A stretch of DNA of 64,000 nt from Nannochloris sp. 'desiccata' (taxonomy: Eukaryota > Chlorophyta > Trebouxiophyceae > Chlorellales > Chlorellaceae). Location of the stretch: NCBI GenBank assembly GCA_019044685.2, contig JAGTXX020000012.1:1364001-1428000 (forward strand), in the 5' to 3' direction. The notes below the pieces were generated by a model. That model searched no databases. It worked only from the letters and a program-made list of their open reading frames with translations, and was not told the origin of the DNA. Both the position numbers and the translations under genes were made by a program. Each line of letters begins with the position of its first letter. Position 1 is the first letter of the stretch. Positions 12,085 through 25,000 of the stretch are shown here, in pieces.

Positions 12085-12331
12085 CTTTGAACAGTATTGG
12101 GGTCCTAGAGGGGAAACCGTTGTCTTTTAAGCACTGCTAGAAATTGAGTGCTCTTAGTATGTCAATTTCGTTTAGGGTCTTTAGCGTTTTAAAGGCGAGG
12201 GACGATTTTCTGGATTCTCACTTCAAGTTTCTTCCGAAGTACGCACAAAATTTGTCAAAAATGTGACGCCGCCCTTAATGGCACCTGACGGCAGCAAACC
12301 CTGTATATCCAAATCAGCTGAACTGACAACC
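12085..12331. promoter_or_regulatory. Divergent promoter region
   Basis: About 250 bases separate the divergent start codons of the small unknown gene (minus) and isocitrate dehydrogenase (plus), so both promoters must lie here. No recognised motif was found. Confidence 0.45.
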
Positions 12332-14108
12332 ATGTTGTTGAGTTCCCTGCGTAGGCTCTCCCTCTCATCGGGACTGCAATCAAACACCAAAGCTGCGACA
12401 GCTGCTGCAGTGGGTGAGTAAATCATGTGTTCAGATCAGAATTGCCAACTTTTGGGATGCATTTTATGGCAACTATAGAGCTTGATCGGAATCCAAAGCT
12501 GAAGTGTTCTAATCTTGCCCATCAAATTCAATCTTATTTTTCTGCAGCAAGCATGCGTGATTACGCCACTGCCAGCCGCATCAAGGTCTCCAACCCAGTT
12601 GTTGATCTTGATGGCGATGAGATGACCAGGTAAGGCCACTCAGAAACAACTAAAGTATCTTTAGAAATTTCTCTCTTTATTTCCCATCAGCGTCCTCGCC
12701 CCACCGCCGCTCTTATCTCATCTTTGGCAATAAAAGAAAGTAAAACAAATTCCAACACCCCTCTAATTTCTATTCTATAACTATAGGGTTATCTGGGATT
12801 CCATCAAGCAGAAGCTGATCTTCCCCTACGTCGACGTAGATATTAAATATTACGATCTCTCGGTCACCAGCCGTGACGCCACAGACGACCAGATCACAAT
12901 CGACGCAGCCAATGCCATTAAAAAATATAACGTTGGCATTAAATGCGCCACCATCACGCCCGATGAAGCTCGTGTTGAAGAATTCAAGCTCAAATCTATG
13001 TGGCGCTCTCCTAATGGCACCATTAGAAACATTCTCAATGGCACCGTTTTCCGTGAGCCTATTGTTATTGATAATATCCCACGCTTGGTGCCTGGTTGGA
13101 CAAGACCTATTGTGGTAGGTCGCCATGCGTTCGGTGATCAGTACAGAGCGACTGATATGGTGGTTGACAGGCCTGGAAAGCTGGAGATGACGTTTACTCC
13201 TTCAGACGGCAGCAAGCCTCAAAATTTTACTATCTACGACTTTAAAGGTGCTGGCGTCGCCATGGGGATGTATAATACTGAAGAGTCTATTAGAGGATTT
13301 GCTAATTCATGCTTCCAGTACGCCTTGGCCCGTAAATGGTGAGAAAAAGAAAGGAAATAAAGCCGTTTTTCCTGTGATTTAATAAACTAATATCTTTGTA
13401 CACATTTTTTAACTTGCCCTCGCTCCCTTAAATTTCTAAACCCTTTCCCTCCCCTTCCCCTTCTCTTCTCTTCTTTACAGGCCTCTCTACCTCTCTACCA
13501 AGAACACCATCTTGAAGAAATACGACGGCCGTTTCCTTCAAATCTTTGCCGAAATCTACGAAGCCACATACAAGAAAGATTTCGAAGCAGCGGGTATCTG
13601 GTATGAACATCGTCTTATTGATGACATGGTTGCCCAAGCACTCAAATCCAGTGGTGGATTTGTCTGGGCATGTAAAAACTACGATGGAGATGTCCAAAGT
13701 GATATCGTGGCTCAAGGATATGGCTCCCTGGGTCTAATGACTTCTGTTTTGGTGACTCCCGATGGGAAAACCGTTGAGGCGGAAGCTGCCCATGGTACGG
13801 TAACTCGTCATTGGAGAGAGTACCAAAAGGGTAAAGAAACGTCTACAAACCCCGTTGCGTCTATTTTTGCATGGACTCGCGGTTTGGCGCATAGGGCAAA
13901 GCTTGATAGTAACGATGCTTTGGGTAAGTTTTGCACCGACCTTGAAGGAGCGGTGATCAAGACTATTGAGAATGGCCATATGACAAAGGATCTCGCTATT
14001 TTGGTGCAAGGATCGTCTAAAATTGGGCCTGATGCGTACTTGATGACTCAGCCGTTCATGGACAAAATTAAGGAGACGTTGGAAAAGGAGTATGGGTACA
14101 AATCTTAG
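12332..14108 (+). CDS. Isocitrate dehydrogenase (NADP+), organelle-targeted form
   Basis: Four exons: 12332-12413, 12548-12629, 12787-13338 and 13481-14108, giving 447 residues. Exon 1 encodes a basic, Ser/Leu/Ala-rich presequence ([16 protein letters not shown]...). The enzyme proper starts in exon 2 ([18 protein letters not shown]) and is the eukaryotic homodimeric NADP type: [32 protein letters not shown], the metal-binding YDGDVQSD and the [10 protein letters not shown] nucleotide-binding segment are all present. It converts isocitrate to 2-oxoglutarate with NADPH production. An in-frame Met sits in exon 2 (ATG at 12553), immediately before the conserved core, so a shorter cytosolic product could come from an alternative promoter. 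Length and motifs are complete. Confidence 0.96.
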
Positions 14109-14161
14109 AAAGCATATCTCTTTATGTTGGGTGCTTTGCAAAAGGGCTGGCGCCATGGCAG

Positions 14162-14180
14162 TGCCGCACGCAGTGCGGCA
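14162..14180. repeat. Short perfect hairpin downstream of isocitrate dehydrogenase
   Basis: TGCCGCAC and GTGCGGCA form an 8-bp perfect stem with a 3-base loop about 54 bases after the stop codon. It is GC-rich in an AT-rich 3' flank and could be a structured 3' UTR element; a function is not shown by sequence alone. Confidence 0.6.
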
Positions 14181-14368
14181 AGAAAGACTGATGATGGTTG
14201 TTAAAACGAATTTCTTTGCTTTAAATTTCTTGTGTTAATAATAACTTTTTAAACATAATTCGCCATAGAACATTGTGTAAGAAGAACGGAACCAATCATG
14301 CAGGCAAGTATTTTTTGTGATGCAAAATCAAGTGATCAAAACAGTTTGCTAACGAATATTTATCAACA

Positions 14369-15590
14369 ATGCAGTTGGACAAGACGTTGGAAGAGTTAGT
14401 AGGAACTCTACGAAGTTCTAAAACTGGCCCTGAAGCTCGCAGTGCAGTTCTTGAAGGAGAACGATTTGACATCATCAGAGGCAAAGACTTCGTTCGATGG
14501 GTGCGAGGAAACATGGAGGCTCTGGAAAATATTCCTTTATCAAGAGGTAGGTACTTATGTACGGTGGTATAGTATGCATTGGGAACTGTGCAAGCTATAT
14601 AGATTTCTATTTTAGTTTTGTGACGAGGTTATCATGCATTCCCCCGCCGCCTTAATTTCTGTTCAAATTCTTATTTCATCTCTTCAACAGAAGGCTAAGT
14701 TCTCCCCTACTTTCTCTCCTACAGGCAAGTCCCCTGAGCAAGCAGCGCATGATCTTGGGTGTTTCCTTCTCCGCAAAGATCTCTTACTTCGCTGTGATCG
14801 AAAATTTAAGAAGCCACCACCTGGCCAAGATCGCCTCATCAAGTTCCCCAAGAAGCTCGTCATGGTCATAGGACCTGATGCCAAGACTTTTTCAGAAGCA
14901 GATTTCTACGCGTGGCGCTTTGACGCTCCAGTCTCTGCCTTGGTCTATGCTTTGTCCGCTTTGGCCGCTGTCGGTGTTGTTTTATTATGCCTCTTCCCTA
15001 TCGCCCCTGCCTTTGTCAAGGCTGGAGTAGTCTACTTGCTCATGGGATTGCTCATTGTTATACTGGGAATGTTGCTTTTGAGAGCTATCATGGCAGCAGT
15101 TAGTTGGATAGGCACAGGCCGTACTATTTGGATCTTCCCCAATGCTCTTGCTGATGATAAGCCCATCTCAGAGCTGTTTTCCCCTTTGATTGATGTACAA
15201 GAACCAAATATCCGTTCCGGAGATAAGTACGGCTGGGCCAAACATGTACTGCTTCGAGTAGGTGTGGGTGCACTGCTCGCCGGGGTCACGTACATCTTGT
15301 ATACAAAATCTCCAGGGAGTGACAAGGTACGGCAGAATGCTTTTAAATATAGGGATGAATTATTTGATTACTTGAATGTGCATAATGATAGGAAGCTTCT
15401 GACAAATGAAGATACTGGTGGTACTAGTGGGAAAGGGGCAGCAGCAGATGGAGGAGCGAGAGGCAGTAAGGGTGGAAGTACGAAAACAGCGGGTGCTAGA
15501 ACGGTGCATGTACCTCCTCCACCTGAAAAAGCAGATGCGGAAGATGGCGATGTAGGCGGAGAAGGAGAGAATGTGAAAACTGAGCTTTGA
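14369..15590 (+). CDS. SEC62: SEC62 ER translocation protein
   Basis: Exons 14369-14546 and 14725-15590 give 347 residues. The N-terminal domain has ERFDIIRGKDFVRWV and, after the phase 1 intron, GKSPEQAAHDLGCFLL with RCDRKFKKPPPG; two transmembrane helices follow (about residues 130-155 and 160-185), then GRTIWIFPNALAD. This is the SEC62 architecture: a membrane subunit that works with SEC61/SEC63 in post-translational import into the ER. The C-terminal tail is Gly/Lys-rich and cytosolic. The start is ambiguous in an instructive way: ATGCAG also occurs at 14298 followed by GCAAGT, and a GC-AG intron at 14304-14374 with a CTAAC branch-like site would yield exactly the same protein. Confidence 0.92.
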
Positions 15591-16012
15591 GCTGAAAAAT
15601 AAATAAAATTTCGAACACATGCCGCTGAAACTTTGCTACTTTGCTTTTTTTTTGTTTTATATCTATAAGAAAGAGCTGTTAACTTGGCCATCTTGATTTA
15701 ATGACGCTAGATAACGTCAATCGCGATGAAAGGTGCTTTATTGGAAGAAAGAAGAGAAGTGACTGTTAAGAGAGCCCAGAGGAAATTGTGGGAGGACATA
15801 CTTATCAGCCAAGCTTTAGGCGTCCACATCCAGATATATTACACGTATACCTCTCAATGTACGGAAATTCATGTAGTAATGCACGTCAGCAAAGTATTTG
15901 GACCAAGAAAAAACCGCTACATAACGCTTTTCTGCGTCCTGCACCGTCGCAAACAGCCAAAAAAAAAAAAAAAAAAGCAAATTCAAACATCGAAAATAGC
16001 CCTAATCTTTTT
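15591..16012. other. Convergent 3' region between SEC62 and SMG1
   Basis: About 420 bases between two converging genes. They include an 18-base A run (15959-15976), which lies just downstream of the SMG1 stop as a T run on that strand. An unbroken frame at 15726-16016 has no recognisable domain and runs into the A tract; I treat it as chance. Confidence 0.55.
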
Positions 16013-19000
16013 CTAAACCCATGGCATCCATCCTTCATACATCTTAGATAAATTATCCACGTTCGTTGCTTCCTCAATAAGCGCTTCAACATACTCAGAA
16101 ACGCTACTTTGATAACCGTCGTCGCCTGTTCTGCGTGCCTGACTATCCTCTTTTTCTTTCTTTTCATCTGTCCTTTCTTCCCTCCTACGCCTTACTACGA
16201 CATCACCCGTTCCATATACCTTGTTGTCAAATTGCTGCATAGCTGACATAGCAAATCCTGTTTCTGCATTATTGTTTACTTTTCCTAGAGGATATGGCGG
16301 AGGGTAGAGGTGTACAGAAGACGCACAACTGGACAAAGAAGCAAACGCAACCCCACCACCGCTGCTTGGATTCAATTCAAAGTGGTGTGTATCACAAAGA
16401 GCATCAATTTCAGCAGTTGCAAGGGATACTAAATCACATAGAAGAGGTGAAACTAAAGAAAGCTTTGCTGCGTTGCTTTCGGCAGTTTCAAGCTGCACAT
16501 GCCGGGAAAAAAAAAAAAAAAAAAAATATTAAAAAATGTGGATACTAAATCACAAATACTAGAAATGAACTAAATAAATTTAGTAAATTTAGTGTTTAAC
16601 ACACACATATAAAGATATAATGTAAAAATAAAATAAATCTATTGCTTACCAAGGGTTGTAGTTTCTCCATTGCCTCTTTGCACTGCCTCACCACACCCCC
16701 GGCTTGCTCCCGAGCAGCAGCCACACCTCGTCCACCGTGCTGCAACAACGACCGACGTGCTGCATCCACACTATACTGTAGAATGTGTAATGCACTGGGG
16801 AGAGTACGGAGAGAGTCAACACTGGTAGAAAGATTTTCTAAAACTTTAGAAATTTGTACTTCAAGTGAAGTCGTAGATGTACTGCCGTCAGCATGACCTC
16901 CACCAATCTTGCTACTCGTCGAAATCAAACTCGAAGCAGTTGCAGCATGTACACGAGCAAGACGCCTTTGCAGTGTAGACAACACTTCTACAGCTACATC
17001 TGCGTTTAGAATATACTCCTGCACTGTTTGCAGTGTAGTAGGCAGTTTTTGCGTTGCCTTCACCAATGGCAGTGCAACATTCGACACCTGCTCCACCGCC
17101 GCGTCAGCACGCTTTTCGATTTTGGAAATCTCTTCAGCTGCTAGCCTCACTTCTCTACGCAAGGTGTCAAGCTCCTCTTGATGAGCTGTAAAAGAAGATT
17201 GCGCTGTAGAGAGCGCATCACGCATAGCATGCACGTGCTCGATTGCTTTACCATATTCTTCTCTTTCTTTTTCAAACTTCATTTTTAATTCCTGATCAGC
17301 GTCAGCACCGCCAGCAGCGTCGTTCCCTTCTTGGTTGTCTACCTTTTGAGCGGCAGCATGCATATCTCTAGCAGCTTCACACTCTAGTAAAGATTTCACA
17401 GCATCTTTCAAATGCATTTCATGCATCACTGCAGTGTTTCTCCAGCCATGACCTGCCTCCAAACAGACTTCAATATTAGCAGCAGCTGACGGGGCGATGC
17501 GAAGCAATTCACTAGAAAACAAATTTTCTATGGGAATAGCGACACCTTTCCATTTATGTATCTCTTCCTCTGCAGAGTGTAGTGCTGCGACAGCGGATTT
17601 CAAGTTGGAGAGCACCTCATACCGAGGGGTACAGAGGGCGGATAAAGTAAGCTCTATAGGAGATGGGAGCAACGCCAATTTCAATGGCGCTCCACCAACT
17701 GTAGTGCCTTCTTGCTGGAGAGCTTTCTTCAAATCCTCAGGAGCGATATTAAGATTTGCAGAGCTGTTTATTAACACTGGTTCATGCATCCATTGGTGTG
17801 CTGCCAGGTCAACTTGAGCCTGCTGTGCCTGCTGAGCGACTTGGTACATGGTGGTAGCTGTCACGTGGAGCACAGCATCGACAGCAGCAAGCGCGCCAGA
17901 TTTATCAGAACAGAGAGATATTAGGTTGCTTAGTTGTGTCGACGACGATGGCACTTCAGAGATAGTGGAACTAGTATCTATAGCAAGGTTTTCCCCTTCT
18001 TCTTCACCAAGGTCACCGTCACCACGACAACTATCTTCTAGCTGATACATCTGCTCTCCGAGCTCTGAAACACCTTTATCTTCAAGAACTAACGACTCTA
18101 AACCTCCTAAACCACCAATAGTATCCTCCTCATCATTATCGTCGTCTAAATAATCGAAAAAGGCTGGCAGTGGTACAGCAGGACCCTGAGCTGCAAAACC
18201 GTCTTCCCTCCTCTTTTCAAAAAGCATAGACGCACCAGCATAGTTCTCTGTAGTAGTAATACTAGTAAAGCTCTCTTCCATATCATATGTACCCTTTTTC
18301 ACAGCACTACTAGCGATGAGTTTCTTCCTAGGCAGATTCTTTGCCTTTTCCTTCAATTCAGCAGACGTCTTCTTCATCACAGCATGCACAGCAGGCAAGA
18401 AATGAAGTTGCACTGCAATAGAGACAGCTGCAGAAACGGTAGAACTGATAGATTTTTGTAATACATCCACTTCAGCATCAACGTTGCTAGAAAGAAATTT
18501 AGTGCTGCCCACATCACTCCCCCCATGACAAGTCGCAGCAGTCAAGAGGCCATTCCAAGCATCAACAGCTGCAGCAGCCAGCTCCAAACACTCCCAATGA
18601 GACGTTGTACTTTGCTTGTTAGAAAGGAGTTTGCGTAGCACGGGTCCAGTGTCTATTGCAAGTGCAGTAACTATATTTTCATCGCCGGCATCGAGCGATG
18701 CACCACCCGTTGTCGTCGCTGCTTGGACTGCATGTAGACACTGCAAAAATGATCCTATAGTCGGCCATGTGGTACTCATATCTAGCAACTGTGCCATCAC
18801 TGCAACAGAAACCTCTTCCTCTTCAGTAGCACAAGAATCAGATGAACCTGAAGTAAAAGCAAGGTCGGCATAATTTTCTAATTTTTCTTTAATTGCCGTA
18901 AATGCGTTGGAGAGACTGGCAATATCGATGTCCCCTTTGCAAGCTAAAAGCGATGTTAACTGTGGTACTATCAACTGCATTTCTCCAGCAACACTACCAA

Positions 19001-22000
19001 TACTATCTGCAGCTTGAACTGCACTGCGTAACCAAGGCACAGCCTCCATCAACCAATTAGCAGAACCACCGCCATCGCCACCGCCATCACCGTCAACTAC
19101 AGCAGACTCTTCTGCAGCTAGAACAACAGTAGCATACCCCAGTGCTATGTGCTGCATCGCATCAATAAGGTCTGCTGTAGGCTCTATAGCTACTGCTAAT
19201 ACCCTGAATTGATCAGCTACCTGGGCTGTAAACTCCTCTAGGTTTATAGCGAGCATTGCAGGTGAGGATACAGCAAGCACCGCTGCCAGTTTTTCTTTTG
19301 CATCTGCTGCTGCCAGTGCGACATCGATTCTTTCGAGTTTCAGAGTACTTTGAGTGTTGGTAAGATTGGCGAGCAGAGAGGTTGATGCCCTGCAATGGAC
19401 TTTGAGAGTGCGCCAGGTAGATAGTACACGAGCGGTATCTCTCGCTGCAACACTACTCGTACAACCTTGAGTAAGTAGAGTGTAGTACAGAGATGAAGAA
19501 GCACCAGGTTCATCGGACGTAGAAATATTTGTATTATTTAGTGCGTTAACAGCATTAGCGTATTGCTGGACTGCTGCCAAAGCACCTCGAATTGCATCGG
19601 TTCCCTGTGAGCAAAAAAAAACAAAAAGGTCAAGAGTTCAATTAATGAAAAGCTCCTGCATCGCTACTACTATATTTCAATACGCTCAAGAACCCTAGAT
19701 ATATAATTGAAATACATGGAAAAATATAATATCTCCTTTTGTCTTACCTTTCTCAGTGCTTCCCTTCCAGCATCATCCACCGTTGCTGCCTTTAGCAACA
19801 ACGATGCAGTTACAGGCACAGCCGATGGTTGTAAACCCAAAGCTACATTCACAAGCGTCAATTCAGGTGAACTATACGACTGCACCATGCCTAATGGTAC
19901 TGCAGCAAGGGAAGGATCCCACGTAGGTACTGCCGCTTGTAGTGCCGCACCGAGATGGCCGTCCAAAATAGCTGAAAGGACACCAGCATACGGAAAAGAA
20001 TCTGGAAGATTCCCACTGGCAGTACTACCAAAAGAAGAGTTTGAAGCTTCGAGTACGCTAGCTGTGCGTACAGCAGAGTCTAGTTGAAGTTGAAGATTTT
20101 CTATTTCTGTAGCCGTGACGGAGAGTGTATTTTGTAAAGCCACATCTTCCACTTCACCATCTTCAATAGTACGAGAACAACGTTCTATTTGCTGGTGATG
20201 CTCAGATACAGTAGCTAGAGCCTTTTGTGCTTTGAAGAAGATGCTGCAAAAGGGCCCTATATCAGTGCTGAGACGTTCGAGCACTGAACTCGCATCCTTC
20301 ACAGCAGAAGCCACATCGATAGCCGCCGCGGTGTTCTTTTCTTTTTCTTCAAATAGCTCTTCCATGCTGCGCCTGAAATGCGTTAACTCAACACATCGTT
20401 CAAAAACGAGTCTACTCGTCTTAGTCCCTATTTCAGGCGCCCAAGATATCAAAGGATCTTCCACAAACGACTGCAGCAACATACTTAAAGATTCAACGTT
20501 CTTCCTCACCGCCACGAGCCCAGCTTCTGCTTCTCTTTTGAATTTGCCTTCTACCCCTGCAACCCCCAACCCAGCTACGAAACTTTGTGTCAACCTAAAG
20601 GGTACTACTTCTGGTACATGTAATTTGGTACCACGATTGAATAAAACCCCAAAATCAACGTGCAGTACCATTCCTGTATCTGATTGGAGCAGTACATTAT
20701 CCAAGTGCCTATCACCTAAGCCGAGGAGATATCCAAAGATACTCATAACTGCAGTTGAGGTGGTGTAGTGGTGTTGACGAGACCACCAATGTGCTGCGCC
20801 TGCTGCGCTGAATAGCAGCTCATTGGCAATCATGTTGTGAGGAGCGGTGGCAGAGAGGTCAATGAAAACTGATTTAAGGGCTTCCAAAGGCCAGGTAGAT
20901 CGAGGGGACGCGGTGTTCACACCTGCAGCTTTGATTTTAGATCGGAAGATATCAGCAGGTCGCAATGGTTGCTTGGCGTTGTCCAGGGCGGCTTGCGCTG
21001 CAGCTTGCGCTGCTGCTGCTGCAGCAGCAGAGGCGGCTGCTGCCGCCTCTTTTTCTGCCTTTTTGTTTTTCTTAATCTGCGTCTTTGTCAGCTCAGCACC
21101 GTCTTTGCTGCTCTTTTTACCACCTCTTTGACTCTTTTGATCTTGTTTGGAAGAAGCGGAGGTACAAGAAGCAGCAGCAACGGAAGACAAAGGTGTCTGG
21201 GCTAACGTTGCTGCAGCCAACCACGCTGCCCGCTGTGCCCGCTCCGCTTCGTAGCTAGCATACACTCCATACAATGGCTTGGTCCTTTCTACCCAACCTA
21301 CTAGACCAGCTTGTGGGCCGACAGGTACCACAGTCAAGGGCATCAATGCAGGAGAAGAGGTTGAAAATCCCCTTTTGGTGCTAGCAGAGAGCGCTATGTC
21401 AGCTGCAGCAAAAAAGGTGGTGACAGCCAAGTCAACTCGCAAGTCTTCGCGCCCTTTGACAAGGAAAGAATACGTATGTCCATCTGAACCACGCAAAGTG
21501 ATCTTCTTAGGCCGTGTTTTTGTATGTAACACTTTGACCTCAGACTCAATGCTTTCAATGGAAGGAGAAAAACTAGCAAAAGTAGAGGTCGTTACGTTGC
21601 CAAGGCCTCGAGGTACCCGCAAGCTTGAAGGCTTAGCCCTACTACTACTACTACTATTACCACCACCGCTAACTAAAGCAGACAAAGCAGGGCATGCATT
21701 TGCCAGATCTACTTCAGTTACCGTCATCCCTACAGCAGCGACCTCTCCAGCGACCTTCTTAATTGCTTGCAACGGTCGTTGAAATGCCGATTCCAAAGTA
21801 CCAGCTGCTGCTTTCTCACCAGCTACCAATTGTAAAGGAAGTTCAAGTTGTTCGAGCATCCAATGTAATCTTGGAACAAGGTTCATCTTCTCTCTGAATT
21901 GCTTCTCGTGTGGTGTTATCAAACTACCTTCTGCAGTATCAGGGATATCAGCTGCTTCTGTAGCTACATGGCAGCGGAGGGCAGCCAGCACTGGAGCAAC

Positions 22001-25000
22001 AGCACATGCTACTTCTTCAGTCGCTGCTTCTACAAATGAAGCTGTAAATACATCTCCATCAGTAGAAGAACAAGAAGAATCTTTAGGCCTCAGCGTTTTA
22101 AGATAGGCGTAGGATGCAGCAAGGCGTTTAGTTAAAGTGCCCTGTGCCTCTACGAGGACAGCATGCCACTTTTCATCTTTTAATAACGCCAAAGAAGCGA
22201 GTGATTGGATAAATTCAGAAAGATCTTCACATAGAGCAGGATTGCTTGTTCTCAATGTATTCACAAGCGTCTGTAGACTACTTGAAGGTGGTGATGATGA
22301 TGGAGATGATGTGGCACATGGTACTGCAGTATTTGGATGGTTTTGGAGCTCTACTTGCCGTTGGAGCTCTACCATCGCAGGGAGCAAAACACACGTTGTA
22401 TCTTCAGATTTAGATGCACCGCTACCAACACAAGAAGACTCCGCTGCTTTGATTAGAAGTTGGGATGCAATGCGTTGGATGGCGGGTACCCTTGAGGTGG
22501 AGAGAAGAGAAATCAATTGGGGAATGATGAGACGCCAAGAGTGTACAGGGACTTGTTCAATAGAGGAGCGGATTGTTTGTTCGTGAATGGAGATGACGTC
22601 AGCACTCTCAATCAACATTCTGCAGAAAGCGGGGAAGGTCAAAAGAAGAAAAAACCCCGGAAAGATAAATTCTATGTTGATAATGCGGGTTGGTAATAAA
22701 AATGACTGATGTAATGAGTGTTAAATAAACGCACCTATATATAAACAGAACAATAGGCAAGACGCCAAGGTTGTCTGACTGTGCCAAAGAGCCAGCGAGC
22801 GAGAGCGCCTTGGCTGCAGCTGTAATACTCGCAAGGCAGGCTGCTGCCTTCTCTTCTTCCTTGCCAGACTCCAGTATATCCTGTTGTTTCATATATTGTG
22901 CATACTGCCAGCATATAGAAGCATCTGTTTCATTTACTTCACCTCCAGAAGGATTAAATGTAGAATCACAAGCTCTTTCATAAAACTGAACTAGCTCAAC
23001 TGGTGACACCGCTGAACGACCCCCGGCCGGAGAAAAAGCTCTCTGCTGGTGCAGACGAAGACTCGCCTCGATTTCCACGTCTAGAGCTGTACCTCCTAGC
23101 ATCTTCTTTACATCATCATACATCTTCTTGGCAGTAGTCAAATTTCCAGTCGCTTGGGATACAGCAGCTGCGCTCAACCTCAACAAAGCCAGACTCTTGT
23201 TCTTGGCCGCAACGCTATTTGAGCTCTCTCCTGTTGCTGCAACAGAGGTCATGCCATCCAGCAAGGTGTGTGCAACGTTCACAGCCGCAGGATTGCATAC
23301 AAAATCATTCCCACCCTTCCACGCTGAGAATCCATTAGCGGAAACACGACTCAATGCAAGACAAGGATCCAAGAGGCGTCTTCCTCCACGCTGTGGATCC
23401 ATGGCAAGTTGCAACGCAGCAAGCGCTCCAATAGCTTCAGCTATCTCAGGGATTGCACATTTAGGCAGCATCCCAAACTCTCCAACAGAGCTCTGTCCCA
23501 GTATACAATCAATAAGTATTTGATTAGAGGTAAAATTGAGAGCGCTCTGATTTCCCCCTGATTTCGAAAAAGTAACCAGTGCTTCCAGCGCGGCAGTCTT
23601 CAAATTTGAAGAATGGCCTTGAAGGAGTATATTTTCAACACCGATTGCATTTCCAACAGTCTCTTCAGGTGTCAATTCCGAAGAGAAGGACGAGGAGGAG
23701 GAGGGAGTAGAAGAAAGTTCCATGCCCCAGGTAGCCATTTCGAAATATCCTTGAAGACCGGGCCGAGTATCCAGTGAACCAGGCTGTGCCGTCTGCAAAC
23801 AAATAGATAATCAAAAAATAAAAACAAGGTGAGAAAGATAGCATCAATCACGAATATATCATCAGTATCAATAAAACTTGAGACGAATAGCTACATTATT
23901 TTTAAAAACCCTAAAACTTAAAACTAGGAAGAGACAAATTAAAGAGAGAACGAGCACTGTAAACCATATACCTTGAGCCATAGCTGTAATCCGTCCCAAT
24001 CATGCAGGGCAGCATACGCTTCAGCACCTACAACCATAGCAGCAGTGGAATAATGATCTTGACCGTGCTTGGTGGTATTCGTCATAAGCAGCTCTATGGC
24101 AGCTTCGCAGTTTCCACGAGCAGACAGCTCAGCAGCTTGCAACCAATCAAACGCCGCCGACGACGAAGAAGTCGTTGTAGGCGAACTAAGTGATGCTACT
24201 ATCTGCGTGCAAAGAGAGTGTACTCCAGCAATAGCATCACTCTCACGCAACGCGGATAATGCAGAAGAAAGAAGCGAAGCAGCCTCATCAGCACTCTTTC
24301 TTAAAGCCGCTATTTTGCCTTGGACTGTCGATTCAACATCAGTGGTGATGCTCTTTCTCTTGGTGTTCTCTTCCAATGAAGTTTTCAATGGCGAAGAACG
24401 GGAGATAATAGTGCTAATACTACTCTGTTTTGGTCTTTGCAGCAATCCTAACTTTTTTTCTTCCTTTCTAGCAACTTCAACGACCCCTTCCAGAATTTTC
24501 TTCCCTTCTTCCTGGTCGTTCTCCTTTTTCTCTTCAGAAATCTTGGCGTTTAGCTCATCTCCTTGCTTTTTCAACCTTTCTAAATGACGTAGGCCATGAT
24601 AGACAGCAAGGTGATATAACTTGAGGTCTATTGCTGCAATAGATGCAGCAGGGCGCAAGCGCGCCAACCACTCTTCACACACTTTCCTATTTCCGGAAAA
24701 ATACAAAGCGGCTGCTTTATTCGGAGGGCAGCGTACTACAGAGCCAGAAATAGCTGCGCCGAGCTCTTGCTCTAACGCAAATAAAAAATGCAGTAAACAT
24801 ACACCAGCAAGTCTCATTCTCGGGGTCAAAACTTGAGAAAATTGAGAAGTTTTTTGACTGTTCTTCGAGGCCAAGTCAAAGTCAACGCCTCTTTGCGCCC
24901 CAGACTTGCCTTGAGAAGAGGAAGAGGTAGAAGAAAGTTTCTGTACAGCCCGTTCAAGCATACCCAGACTCTGTGCTGCGCCTCCCCAGTGGGTAGTGAG

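Noticed and set aside
15959..15976. A-run as evidence of retroposition
   Set aside because: No target-site duplication or retroelement sequence; long A/T runs occur at several 3' ends here.
15726..16016. 96-residue ORF near 15.7 kb
   Set aside because: No recognisable domain; it ends in an A run and lies in a convergent 3' region.
19670..23798. Several apparent independent large ORFs
   Set aside because: They are exons of one SMG1 gene with consistent phases and matching domain order.
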